A stretch of DNA of 8,775 nucleotides. Origin: JBEAUL01 sp041161475. Lineage in GTDB: Bacteria > Pseudomonadota > Gammaproteobacteria > UBA6186 > Azoamicaceae. The stretch is taken from assembly GCA_041161475.1 (NCBI GenBank), contig JBEAUL010000058.1:1-8775 (forward strand), written 5' to 3'. The notes under the pieces were generated by a model. That model worked only from the letters and a program-made list of their open reading frames with translations. It was not told the DNA's origin and did no database searches. Shown in pieces: positions 1-6,952 of this stretch. The position numbers and the translations under genes were made by a program. The stretch's first letter is position 1. Every line of letters begins with the position of its first letter.

Positions 1-879
1 ATGGCCTAGTTTAATATGCCCTGCACGCACAGCAAAATCCAGAGCCAAAGGAACCGAAGCAGCAGAGGTATTGCCTTGAGTCTGTAAAGTTGCAACGACT
101 TTTTCCATGGGAAGTCCCAACTTTTCAGCCATTGCCTGAATCATTCTGATATTTGCTTGGTGTGGAATAAACCAGTCTAACTGATCAATTGTTAAATGAT
201 TTGTTTTGAGACAAGCATTAAGTGCCAAATCCAAGTGTGTTACCCCAAAACGAAAGACTTTGCTGCCTTGCATCGTTAAAAAAGCCGATTTTTCGAGTTT
301 AAGGATGTCATCCTGTGCACCATTGGCATGTAATTCTGTCGATAAAATGCCTTTTTCAGCATCTGCACGCAATAAGACCGCGCCAGCACCATCACCAAAC
401 AAGACACAGGTTGCCCTGTCCTCCCAATCCAAAACACGACTCATGGTTTCAGAACCAATCACCAAAACTGTTTTCATGCTACCTGCACGAATAAATTGAT
501 CGGCAATGCTTAGGGCATAGATAAACCCTGTACAAGCTGCCTGTATATCAAAAGCAGCACACTGATTACTTATTCCCAGCGCCTGCTGAACCGCACAGGC
601 AGCTGCTGGAAATGTTTTTTCGTAAGAGCAGGTTGCCACAATAATCATGTCAACATCGTTTGGATCTGTATTGGCAGCAACTAATGCGCATTTGGCCGCA
701 GCCGCGGCCATAGAAACCACATCTTCATTTTCAGCGGCAATATGCCTTGCTTCAATGCCAGTACGTTCTTTAATCCAAGCATCTGAAGTATCTAGATTTT
801 TTAAAGTGGCCAGGGCTTCATTCGTCAAGCTTTCTTTGGGCAAATAACTTCCTGTTCCCGCAATGCGCGAAAAATTCAT
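1..879 (-). CDS. fabH: Beta-ketoacyl-ACP synthase III (FabH), C-terminus cut by the window edge
   Basis: FabH starts type II fatty acid synthesis in the cytoplasm by condensing acetyl-CoA with malonyl-ACP to give acetoacetyl-ACP. The visible 293 residues begin MNFSRIAGTGSYLPK and show the whole catalytic triad. The cysteine is in AACTGF (C116), the histidine in IPHQAN (H240) and the asparagine in QGNTSA (N270). An FGDGAGAVLL stretch near residues 161-170 is also typical of thiolase-fold KAS III enzymes. The family is usually about 315-325 residues, so roughly 25-30 C-terminal residues lie beyond the left edge. The ATG overlaps the plsX stop codon as ATGA. A GGGAG Shine-Dalgarno (887-891) sits seven bases upstream, inside the end of plsX, so translation is probably coupled. 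What is seen: triad and start. Inferred: acetyl-CoA as the primer. Confidence 0.96.
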   Translation of the reverse strand, partial: MNFSRIAGTGSYLPKESLTNEALATLKNLDTSDAWIKERTGIEARHIAAENEDVVSMAAAAAKCALVAANTDPNDVDMIIVATCSYEKTFPAAACAVQQALGISNQCAAFDIQAACTGFIYALSIADQFIRAGSMKTVLVIGSETMSRVLDWEDRATCVLFGDGAGAVLLRADAEKGILSTELHANGAQDDILKLEKSAFLTMQGSKVFRFGVTHLDLALNACLKTNHLTIDQLDWFIPHQANIRMIQAMAEKLGLPMEKVVATLQTQGNTSAASVPLALDFAVRAGHIKLGH

Positions 880-1913
880 GCATTTGCTCCCATTGTTTGA
901 CTTATCATCATCTGTGCTTGAATTTTTTCAGGTACATTTTTATGTACTTCTTTCATGGCCATTTCAATCGCCCGAATAAACGCAGGAATATTTGCGTTAC
1001 CATGACTTTTTATCACAGTCCCTTTTAACCCCAGAAAATTTGCGCCATTATACTGACCTGGATCAAAACGTTTATTGAGTGATTTCAGAATGGGAGCAGC
1101 CAATAAGGCAACAAATTTGGTATACCAATTGCGCATAAAGGCTTTTTTAGCAAAGTGTAAAATCATTTTGGACAATCCTTCGCTTGTTTTTAAGGCAACA
1201 TTCCCCACAAATCCATCGCATACCACAACATCTGCAGTGCCTAAATAAATATCGTCTCCCTCCACATAACCAATATAGTTAATACTGGTGTCTTGTTGCA
1301 GTTGTTGCGCAGCCTGTTTAACCACTTCATTCCCTTTTACAGGCTCTGCACCAATATTCAATAAGGCAACCCTAGGAGGTTCAGCTGTTTTTTCAACACA
1401 GCTATGCAGGATAGAACCCATCACAGCAAATTGCACCAAATGCTCTGGACGACACTCTGCGTTTGCCCCCAAATCCAGCATGTATACTTTGCCTTTAACA
1501 GCCGGCAACGCATATACAATCGCAGGACGCTCGATACCAGGCAAGGTCTTTAATACAAATCGCGCAATCGCCATTAACGCACCTGTGTTTCCAGCGCTCA
1601 CGCAGGCATCTGCAGTACCTTCTTTCACTAAGTTAATGGCAAGTCGCATCGAAGATTGTCGCTTACTGCGTAGGGCGACTGTTGGAGACTCATCCATCAT
1701 GACCATTTGATCGGCATGATGCACAGACAATCGTTCTTTTACGGTATTGAGACCAGGGTTTTTTTCCAGCAAATTATTTAGGGTCGCAGAATCCCCCACC
1801 AAGATCAGGTGTAAATTAACATGCTGTGTTAAAGCCTGTACCGCAGCGGGGACGATCATGGACGGGCCTTGATCGCCACCCATTGCATCTATCGCAATAC
1901 GAATCTGAGACAA
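876..1913 (-). CDS. plsX: Phosphate acyltransferase PlsX
   Basis: PlsX converts acyl-ACP and inorganic phosphate to acyl-phosphate, the donor used by PlsY to acylate glycerol-3-phosphate. It is a peripheral membrane enzyme at the head of phospholipid synthesis. The 345-residue protein is near the usual 330-356. It opens with IRIAIDAMGGDQGPS (residues 4-18), then SAGNTGAL (106-113), CDGFVGN (232-238) and a GANFLGLKGTVIKSHGNA-type block (290-307), all conserved PlsX signatures. The start is a TTG at 1913: no ATG fits in frame between it and an upstream TAA, and a weak AGAGAA lies about seven bases upstream. Its stop overlaps the fabH start. It follows rpmF by 46 bases, matching the rpmF-plsX-fabH operon order known from Escherichia coli. 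Confidence 0.97.
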   Translation of the reverse strand: MSQIRIAIDAMGGDQGPSMIVPAAVQALTQHVNLHLILVGDSATLNNLLEKNPGLNTVKERLSVHHADQMVMMDESPTVALRSKRQSSMRLAINLVKEGTADACVSAGNTGALMAIARFVLKTLPGIERPAIVYALPAVKGKVYMLDLGANAECRPEHLVQFAVMGSILHSCVEKTAEPPRVALLNIGAEPVKGNEVVKQAAQQLQQDTSINYIGYVEGDDIYLGTADVVVCDGFVGNVALKTSEGLSKMILHFAKKAFMRNWYTKFVALLAAPILKSLNKRFDPGQYNGANFLGLKGTVIKSHGNANIPAFIRAIEMAMKEVHKNVPEKIQAQMMISQTMGANA

Positions 1914-1959
1914 ATGCTGTTTCTCTATGAAAGGTTGAATTTAGTGGATAACCACGAAA

Positions 1960-2160
1960 TTATTCGTCATCTGACATATCGGGTGCAGCGGCTGCCATAA
2001 TAACTTGGCGACCACGGTAATACCCGTCTGGTGTCATGTGATGGCGGCGGTGTGTTTCACCGGTTTCGATATCCGTCGATAATGTTGCCATCTCTAGTTT
2101 ATCATGTCCTCTTCTATTGCCTCGCGTGCGAGGGGTTCTACGATGTTTTTGTACCGCCAT
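1960..2160 (-). CDS. rpmF: 50S ribosomal protein L32, with an acidic C-terminal extension
   Basis: L32 is a small protein of the large ribosomal subunit. The 66-residue product begins MAVQKHRRTPRTRGNRRGHD and contains the L32 signatures THRRHH (residues 36-41) and DGYYRGRQVI (45-54). Escherichia coli L32 has 57 residues and ends soon after that block. Here 12 more residues follow, MAAAAPDMSDDE, acidic at the end. The N-terminal half is strongly basic, as expected for rRNA binding. The ATG is preceded by TAAAGG (2170-2175), nine bases away. plsX follows after 46 bases. In many gammaproteobacteria yceD (DUF177) lies directly upstream and is co-transcribed; here the upstream 175 bases hold no gene and the next gene is mscS. 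I could not pick a convincing sigma-70 promoter in that gap. Confidence 0.95.
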   Translation of the reverse strand: MAVQKHRRTPRTRGNRRGHDKLEMATLSTDIETGETHRRHHMTPDGYYRGRQVIMAAAAPDMSDDE

Positions 2161-2335
2161 TTTAATATACCTTTACTGTAATTGCTTACTGTCGTTAGTT
2201 TAAGTTATTTATCTTCACGCGTAGTTCTGTGTATCTTCCCAGAAACCGATTGTTTCACGAAAAGAAGGACAACAGAAATTCCCGTTTCGCGTAGTTTACC
2301 CGAAATCGCGACTTAAGGGTAGTCTCTTGATAAGG

Positions 2336-3436
2336 TTATTCTACCCCAATAGTGGCAGACGCTTTTTCTGTTATCTTGAGATCGTGGATTGGTGTTGCTA
2401 CTTCACAATCGTGGCTATACACAATTTCCAATAAGCTCAGTAACAATGCTTCTTGCACTCTTAAGTAAGGAACCCATTCGATGGTTTTGGTAAAACAGTA
2501 TACTGAACAATTCAAGGAATAAGCGGTTAGATGATTAAAGGCAATAAATGTAGTGCAATTGTGATCTAAATCGGGATGTTCATCTAGAAAAGATTGGAGC
2601 TTTTCAATTAAAGAAGGCAACTTACTTGCATCAGAATAACGCAAAGCAAGGGTTTCTTTTATCTGACGATTAGTCATTCTTGAAGGGTTTTCAATAATAA
2701 TTGTTGAAAACAATGAATTAGGTACATACAAAGGCTGCTTGTTAAACCGACGTATCCGAGTTAAACGCCAACCAATATGCTCGACTATCCCTTCGATGTT
2801 CTTATCTGGAGAGGCAATCCAATCACCAATATTAAAGGGACGATCTAGGTAAAGCGCCATCGCGCCAGCACAATTTGCCAATAAATCTTTAGACGCAAAA
2901 CCCACGATCAGTGTACCAGCGCCCCCAAATGCCAATAAACCAGACAGAGGAACGCCCAAGCACTGCAAAGCAACCAGAAAAATGGCTGCAAAAATCAGTA
3001 AGCGAACAACTCGAATCAACGCACCCACGGTATGCTGATCTAATACCTTGAGTTTACGCATTTTGAGAAAATAAAGCTCTGCAACAGTCGTTAAATTGAC
3101 TAAGATCCAACCAATAATAGCGGTAAAACCAACGCTACGAAAAACAGCAATCAAGGGGTCCACAATCTTAGGTACGGGTAAAATAGCAAGACTGGCTACA
3201 ACACCAACAAAGCACAACAAATATGCCGTAGGAGTCTTCAGCTTAGACAACAGCGCATTATATACCTCACCTTGTGGCTTACCAATTATGCGAATCAATT
3301 TTTCTAAAAGTGCAATACGCCAAGCCAAACCAAATCCGATTGCAATCCATGCAACAGTCACTGTTGTTAAGGATGACCATAAATTTGGATCTCTTAAGAA
3401 CGTTTGAAGCCACTCGATGTGTAACAATGGATCCAC
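2336..3436 (-). CDS. Mechanosensitive channel of the MscS family, YnaI-like
   Basis: Inner-membrane channel expected to open under membrane tension and release solutes during hypo-osmotic shock. The 366 residues show about five hydrophobic segments, near residues 20-44, 70-90, 92-118, 138-160 and the pore helix 165-197. The pore-helix end and beta domain are the clearest MscS features: GGAGTLIVGFASKDLLAN (171-188), then LYLDRPFNIGDWI (195-207), SPDKNIEG (209-216), LYVPNSLFS (236-244) and NPSRMTNRQI (250-259). The SPDxNIEG, PLYVPNSLFS and NPxRMTNRxI blocks and VYCFTKT (312-318) are as I recall them in Escherichia coli YnaI (343 residues, five membrane segments), so I place it in that subgroup. 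The start is GTG at 3436, chosen because AGAGGAG lies six bases upstream. It begins 19 bases after the last base before the rne stop, suggesting co-transcription with rne. No clear terminator follows it. Confidence 0.92.
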   Translation of the reverse strand: MDPLLHIEWLQTFLRDPNLWSSLTTVTVAWIAIGFGLAWRIALLEKLIRIIGKPQGEVYNALLSKLKTPTAYLLCFVGVVASLAILPVPKIVDPLIAVFRSVGFTAIIGWILVNLTTVAELYFLKMRKLKVLDQHTVGALIRVVRLLIFAAIFLVALQCLGVPLSGLLAFGGAGTLIVGFASKDLLANCAGAMALYLDRPFNIGDWIASPDKNIEGIVEHIGWRLTRIRRFNKQPLYVPNSLFSTIIIENPSRMTNRQIKETLALRYSDASKLPSLIEKLQSFLDEHPDLDHNCTTFIAFNHLTAYSLNCSVYCFTKTIEWVPYLRVQEALLLSLLEIVYSHDCEVATPIHDLKITEKASATIGVE

Positions 3437-3442
3437 TGACTA

Positions 3443-3449
3443 CTCCTCT
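3443..3449 (-). promoter_or_regulatory. Shine-Dalgarno site that fixes the GTG start of the MscS gene
   Basis: AGAGGAG on the minus strand, six bases before the GTG at 3436, close to the ideal spacing and near-complementary to the 16S rRNA end. It lies between the rne stop codon (3456-3458) and the channel start. It supports efficient independent initiation on a shared rne-mscS transcript. Confidence 0.75.
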
Positions 3450-3455
3450 GCTTAA

Positions 3456-5744
3456 CTACTCTTCTGTACAGTGTTGCGTATCTACAGGAGTTACAATTAC
3501 TGCCTCAGCAGCTTGCTCAGGTAAAGCAGACGATGTTGTTGCAGACGCAGACCTTCTTTTTTTATGATAACGCTGACGTCCGCCATGAGAACGACGACGC
3601 CCACTTTTTTCAGATTTTACCGGCGCACTTAAATGCACAATCACTTCTTGATTGACCGATGTTACTGGATTATCTGATGACGATAATGGTATCGCATTGT
3701 TATCCTGTTCAAGACGCTCTGTTGCAATCGAAGGCGCATCTACGGCAATCACTGGCACTAATAATGGATTGTCGTCGATAACCTGTTCGCTTTTTTGTTT
3801 TGGTGGCTGTAAGCGTCTATCTGTTGGTCGATGTCTTTGCCCTGCATGCGGGTGACGATGCTGCTGGGTTTTCTGCCCTTGTGAAACACCTTGACGCATT
3901 CCTTTCTTTTGAGCACCCTGAGCGGAGGCATGGCGCGTGTCACTTTTTGAGCGATTGGGCGTTACCTGAGCAACCGACACCTGTAGGGCTTTTGAAGGGT
4001 TGTTACCTGGTAACGTTGCGACTGGTAGCGCCTCCTCTGCTTTTCCAAACAAAGTATTCCACAAACGTTTAATCAACCCAACAGCAGGTTTATTATTTGT
4101 ATTAACCGTGAGAGTTTGTTTTGTCTGTTTTGGACTGGATTGATTTTCAGGCCCTTTTCGTACCGGTGAGTGTCTAAATTCGGTACGTGCCTTATTATCT
4201 GTTTTAACTGTCGCTGTTTTTTGTCCTTCTTCTCCAAAACCTTGAATGTCAACTGCATAATTTGGCATTACCATTTGCACATTTGGAAGCAATATTATCT
4301 TTATTTGATGATCTCTTTCTATGGCACTTAGCCTATCTCGCTTTTCGTTCATCAGATAAGCCGCAATCTCAACAGGCACTTCTATGCGAAGTTGTCCCAT
4401 ACTGCCCATTTTTAATATTTTCTCTTCCACTTCACGCATCACGCTTAACGCCAAGGATTCGGCACTGGCAATGGTACCTAGTCCTTCGCAACGCGTGCAC
4501 AGCATACGACTGGTTTCATGCAATGCAGGACGTAAACGCTGACGAGACATCTCTAACAAACCAAATCGGGAAATGCGACCCACCTGAACACGCGCTCTAT
4601 CAGGCCCCATGGCCTCACGCAAACGTTGCTCTACCAAGCGCTGATTACGCACCGACCCCATATCGATAAAATCAATAACAATCAAACCGCCTAAATCTCT
4701 TAAACGCAGTTGACGCGCAATTTCTGTCGCGGCCTCTAAGTTGGTATTAAAGGCTGTCTCTTCAATATCTCCGCCCTTGGTTGCTTTTGCAGAATTCACA
4801 TCTATTGGCGTTAATGCCTCAGCATGATCAAAAACAATCGAGCCACCAGAAGGCAATTTAACCACCCGCAAAAAAGCAGATTCGATTTGACGCTCTATTT
4901 GTGCATGATTAAACAGTGGAATGCTTCCCTGGTATAATTTGACTTTATCCACAAATTCTCGCCGATCTTTTTGTAAAAATTCGACAATTTTTTCATAAAT
5001 AACAGGCTCGTCTACGACAATTTCATCCAAATCTGGTTTTAGATGATCTCGCACAGATCGCACCACCACGTTACTCTCTTGATGCAAACGAAAAGGCAAG
5101 GGTCGACCTTCTTTGTCTTTTCTGTCTTCTTGCGCATCCTCTTTGATACGTTGCCATAGCGCCAATTGTGCATCCAAATCCCATTTCAGATCTTTCACAC
5201 TTTGCCCAACACCGGCTGTACGGATAATGACACCCATGTCTTCAGGGATTTCTAGGGAATTTAAAATACCCCTCAATTCTCCTCGCTCTTCTCCCCCAAT
5301 ACGACGAGAAATACCACCGGCACCCGGGTTATTTGGCATTAACACAAGATAGCAACCCGCCAAACTGACAAAGGTTGTTAGGGCAGCGCCCTTACTTCCC
5401 CTCTCTTCTTTGTCTATCTGTACAATAACTTGCTGACCTTTTTTTAAGACCTCTTTAAAATCGACACGACTATAGTCTTCTAACGTTTGTCCAAAATATT
5501 CCGGTGCAATTTCACTGAACGGTAAAAAACCCGGCTTATCTTCAGGACTGTATTTAACAAACACGGCATTTAAACTGGGTACAATGTCGGTAACAAATCC
5601 CTTGTATATACTCGCTTTCTTTTGCTCTTTTCCAGATACTTCTATATCAATGTCACACAGTACACCGCCCTCGACTAGGGCAACCCTGATTTCTTCAGGT
5701 TGTATTGCGTTGATGAACATTTTTTTTCTATTTTCTTCTGACAT
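3456..5744 (-). CDS. rne: Ribonuclease E
   Basis: Endoribonuclease that starts mRNA decay and matures rRNA, tRNA and small RNAs, and usually scaffolds the degradosome at the inner membrane. The 762 residues split into a conserved catalytic half (about 1-505) and a low-complexity tail. An S1 domain lies near residues 40-125. The metal-binding aspartates are D315 (in TPIDVNS) and D358 (in VIDFIDM), and the zinc-link CTRC has C416 and C419. The 43- and 58-residue spacings between these equal those in Escherichia coli (D303, D346, C404), so the core is intact. The tail has a hydrophobic, amphipathic-looking stretch LIKRLWNTLFG (557-567), like the membrane-targeting segment A, and two basic patches (about 630-650 and 714-732). 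The tail is far shorter than in E. coli (1061 residues in total). The ATG at 5744 has only a weak ribosome site; M9 (5720) is an alternative. RNase G is excluded by the tail. Confidence 0.97.
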   Translation of the reverse strand: MSEENRKKMFINAIQPEEIRVALVEGGVLCDIDIEVSGKEQKKASIYKGFVTDIVPSLNAVFVKYSPEDKPGFLPFSEIAPEYFGQTLEDYSRVDFKEVLKKGQQVIVQIDKEERGSKGAALTTFVSLAGCYLVLMPNNPGAGGISRRIGGEERGELRGILNSLEIPEDMGVIIRTAGVGQSVKDLKWDLDAQLALWQRIKEDAQEDRKDKEGRPLPFRLHQESNVVVRSVRDHLKPDLDEIVVDEPVIYEKIVEFLQKDRREFVDKVKLYQGSIPLFNHAQIERQIESAFLRVVKLPSGGSIVFDHAEALTPIDVNSAKATKGGDIEETAFNTNLEAATEIARQLRLRDLGGLIVIDFIDMGSVRNQRLVEQRLREAMGPDRARVQVGRISRFGLLEMSRQRLRPALHETSRMLCTRCEGLGTIASAESLALSVMREVEEKILKMGSMGQLRIEVPVEIAAYLMNEKRDRLSAIERDHQIKIILLPNVQMVMPNYAVDIQGFGEEGQKTATVKTDNKARTEFRHSPVRKGPENQSSPKQTKQTLTVNTNNKPAVGLIKRLWNTLFGKAEEALPVATLPGNNPSKALQVSVAQVTPNRSKSDTRHASAQGAQKKGMRQGVSQGQKTQQHRHPHAGQRHRPTDRRLQPPKQKSEQVIDDNPLLVPVIAVDAPSIATERLEQDNNAIPLSSSDNPVTSVNQEVIVHLSAPVKSEKSGRRRSHGGRQRYHKKRRSASATTSSALPEQAAEAVIVTPVDTQHCTEE

Positions 5745-5809
5745 AACTAACCATTTTATACGTTAAAAAACTGATTGTAATTTAATTAACTAACACACAT
5801 TAAGCGCTG

Positions 5810-5868
5810 GTCCTTTTGATACAGGAACTGAAAGGACACCTTAAGAATCTATCGCAGACTGGGATTCT
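5810..5868 (-). promoter_or_regulatory. Two adjacent inverted repeats in the presumed rne leader
   Basis: Two stem-capable repeats lie in a row upstream of rne. The outer one pairs AGAATC with GATTCT (5844-5849 and 5863-5868; 13-base loop). The next pairs GTCCTTT with AAAGGAC (5810-5816 and 5831-5837; 14-base loop), and its loop holds a further CAG/CTG pair that could lengthen the stem. Neither is followed by a T-run on the minus strand, so they are not intrinsic terminators. In Escherichia coli the rne leader contains stem-loops through which RNase E controls its own mRNA. A similar role here is inference from position only; I see no sequence match to the E. coli element. Confidence 0.35.
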
Positions 5869-5931
5869 AGCAGATTCAAGTACTATACACCAGGCGCTTT
5901 TTACCCAGCACTCGTGTTACAATGGTGAAAA

Positions 5932-5941
5932 CGGTTAACCG
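5932..5941. repeat. Ten-base perfect palindrome CGGTTAACCG in the rne-rluC intergenic region
   Basis: CGGTTAACCG reads the same on both strands and lies about 40 bases before the rluC start. It is about 30 bases downstream of the predicted -10 box facing rne. Position and symmetry would suit a small operator, but a single copy this short can occur by chance and no cognate regulator is visible. Confidence 0.25.
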
Positions 5942-5972
5942 AATCCCAATAAGATATAGGCGCTCACTTTAT

Positions 5973-5981
5973 ATTATAGCA
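5973..5981 (-). promoter_or_regulatory. Extended -10 promoter for rne, overlapping the rluC start codon
   Basis: The minus strand reads TGCTATAAT, a perfect extended -10 (TGnTATAAT). No good -35 is present at 16-18 bases: TTCAGT at 17 matches only three of six, and extended -10 promoters often lack one. Transcription would begin near 5966, giving an rne leader of about 220 bases that includes the two inverted repeats. The first base of the rluC ATG (5981) lies within the element, so polymerase bound here would compete with rluC expression. Confidence 0.45.
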
Positions 5982-6952
5982 TGAAAACTTTAGGTACTGA
6001 ACAAAAAAACAGCGCTTACTGCTTACCGATTACGGAAGAACAGGCAGGTCAGCGCTTAGACAATTTTTTAACGCGCCTGCTAAAGAGCGTTCCAAAAACA
6101 CACGTCTACCGTTTAATTCGCACAGGCGCTGTACGCGTCAATAAAGGACGAAAAAAGCCTGACTACAAATTGCAGGCACTGGACGCTATCCGCATCCCAC
6201 CCGTACACACCACCACAGAGAAAACAAAACCAACGCGTTTACAAAAACAGGTTGGAGAATCGCTGCTAGACACCCTCTTGTACGAAGATGATTACCTGCT
6301 TATTATTAATAAACCAGCGGGTATTGCCGTACATGGTGGTAGTGGCATACAAGTGGGTGTTATCGAAGCATTGCGACAAAGCCATCCCAGAGGAGAGCAT
6401 CTTGAGCTCGTTCACCGACTAGACAGGGAAACTTCTGGCTGTTTAATGATTGCAAAGCGACGCGCGGCATTGCGCGGTTTGCATGAGCAGTTGCGTACAG
6501 GCCACCAACTTCAGAAAAAGTATCGTTGCTTTGTTCAAGGTCAGTGGCCAGGAACACATACCTTGGAATACCCTTTGTTAAAAAATACCTTGCAATCGGG
6601 AGAACGTATTGTGAGAGTAGACCCGAATGGTCAAGCAGCCAAAACACGTTTTTCTTTACTAAAGGCTTATCCTGGGGCAAGTTTGGTGGAAGCACAGCCT
6701 ATTACAGGGCGTACACACCAAATTCGTGTTCACGCCACACATGCTAAGCACCCGATTGGTGGTGACGAAAAATATGGTTCTCCAGAATTTAATAAATATT
6801 TACGTAAAAAAAGCTTATCACGCTTGTTTTTACACGCCCATGAATTACAGCTAACTTTACCGTATAATGGTAAAAAATTACGCGTTATCGCCCCCTTAGA
6901 CAAGGCCTTGACAACTTTCTTGGCCTCTATGCAATCAGAGGAGTCCGTATGA
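5981..6952 (+). CDS. rluC: 23S rRNA pseudouridine synthase RluC
   Basis: RluC isomerises specific uridines in 23S rRNA to pseudouridine (positions 955, 2504 and 2580 in Escherichia coli). The protein is 323 residues against 319 in E. coli. An N-terminal S4 RNA-binding domain covers about 20-72 (QRLDNFL, VRVNKGRKKPDYKL, IRIPP). The RluA-family catalytic domain follows from about 95, with NKPAGIAVHGGSG (110-122) and the signature HRLDRETSG (145-153), where D148 is the nucleophile. LLKNTLQSGERIVRV (199-213) and ITGRTHQIRVH (241-251) are further matches. The block around residue 205 favours RluC over RluD. An in-frame stop at 5957 and the absence of other start codons fix the ATG at 5981, yet no Shine-Dalgarno precedes it. 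It is divergent from rne, as in E. coli, and overlaps the next gene by ATGA. Confidence 0.95.
   Translation: MKTLGTEQKNSAYCLPITEEQAGQRLDNFLTRLLKSVPKTHVYRLIRTGAVRVNKGRKKPDYKLQALDAIRIPPVHTTTEKTKPTRLQKQVGESLLDTLLYEDDYLLIINKPAGIAVHGGSGIQVGVIEALRQSHPRGEHLELVHRLDRETSGCLMIAKRRAALRGLHEQLRTGHQLQKKYRCFVQGQWPGTHTLEYPLLKNTLQSGERIVRVDPNGQAAKTRFSLLKAYPGASLVEAQPITGRTHQIRVHATHAKHPIGGDEKYGSPEFNKYLRKKSLSRLFLHAHELQLTLPYNGKKLRVIAPLDKALTTFLASMQSEESV
6937..6943 (+). promoter_or_regulatory. Shine-Dalgarno site of the S49 peptidase gene, inside the end of rluC
   Basis: AGAGGAG five bases before the ATG at 6949, within the last codons of rluC. With the ATGA overlap it points to translational coupling of the peptidase gene to rluC. 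It also contrasts with the lack of any such site before rluC. Confidence 0.7.

Noticed and set aside
206..847. Two plus-strand open frames (206-499 and 647-847)
   Set aside because: Both lie antisense to fabH, whose full frame with its catalytic triad runs through the region.
1288..1710. Open frame of 140 codons on the plus strand within plsX
   Set aside because: It is fully antisense to a clear plsX, has cysteine-rich low-complexity sequence with no recognisable domain and no ribosome site.
2229..2310. Short repeats in the same gap (GAAAC/GTTTC near 2250; CGCGATTTCGGG versus CGCGAAACGGG)
   Set aside because: Five-base arms and an imperfect direct repeat are within chance expectation, and neither sits at a telling position.
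2161..2335. Sigma-70 promoter for rpmF in the 175-base gap
   Set aside because: I tried TAAACT, GATAAA and AAGATA as -10 boxes; none had a credible -35 at 16-18 bases. A promoter probably exists, but I cannot place it.
4262..4669. Open frame of 135 codons on the plus strand within rne
   Set aside because: Antisense to the conserved catalytic core of RNase E; no family resemblance and no start signals.
6360..6695. Open frame of 111 codons on the minus strand within rluC
   Set aside because: Antisense to the conserved catalytic domain of RluC; the constraint there is explained by RluC.
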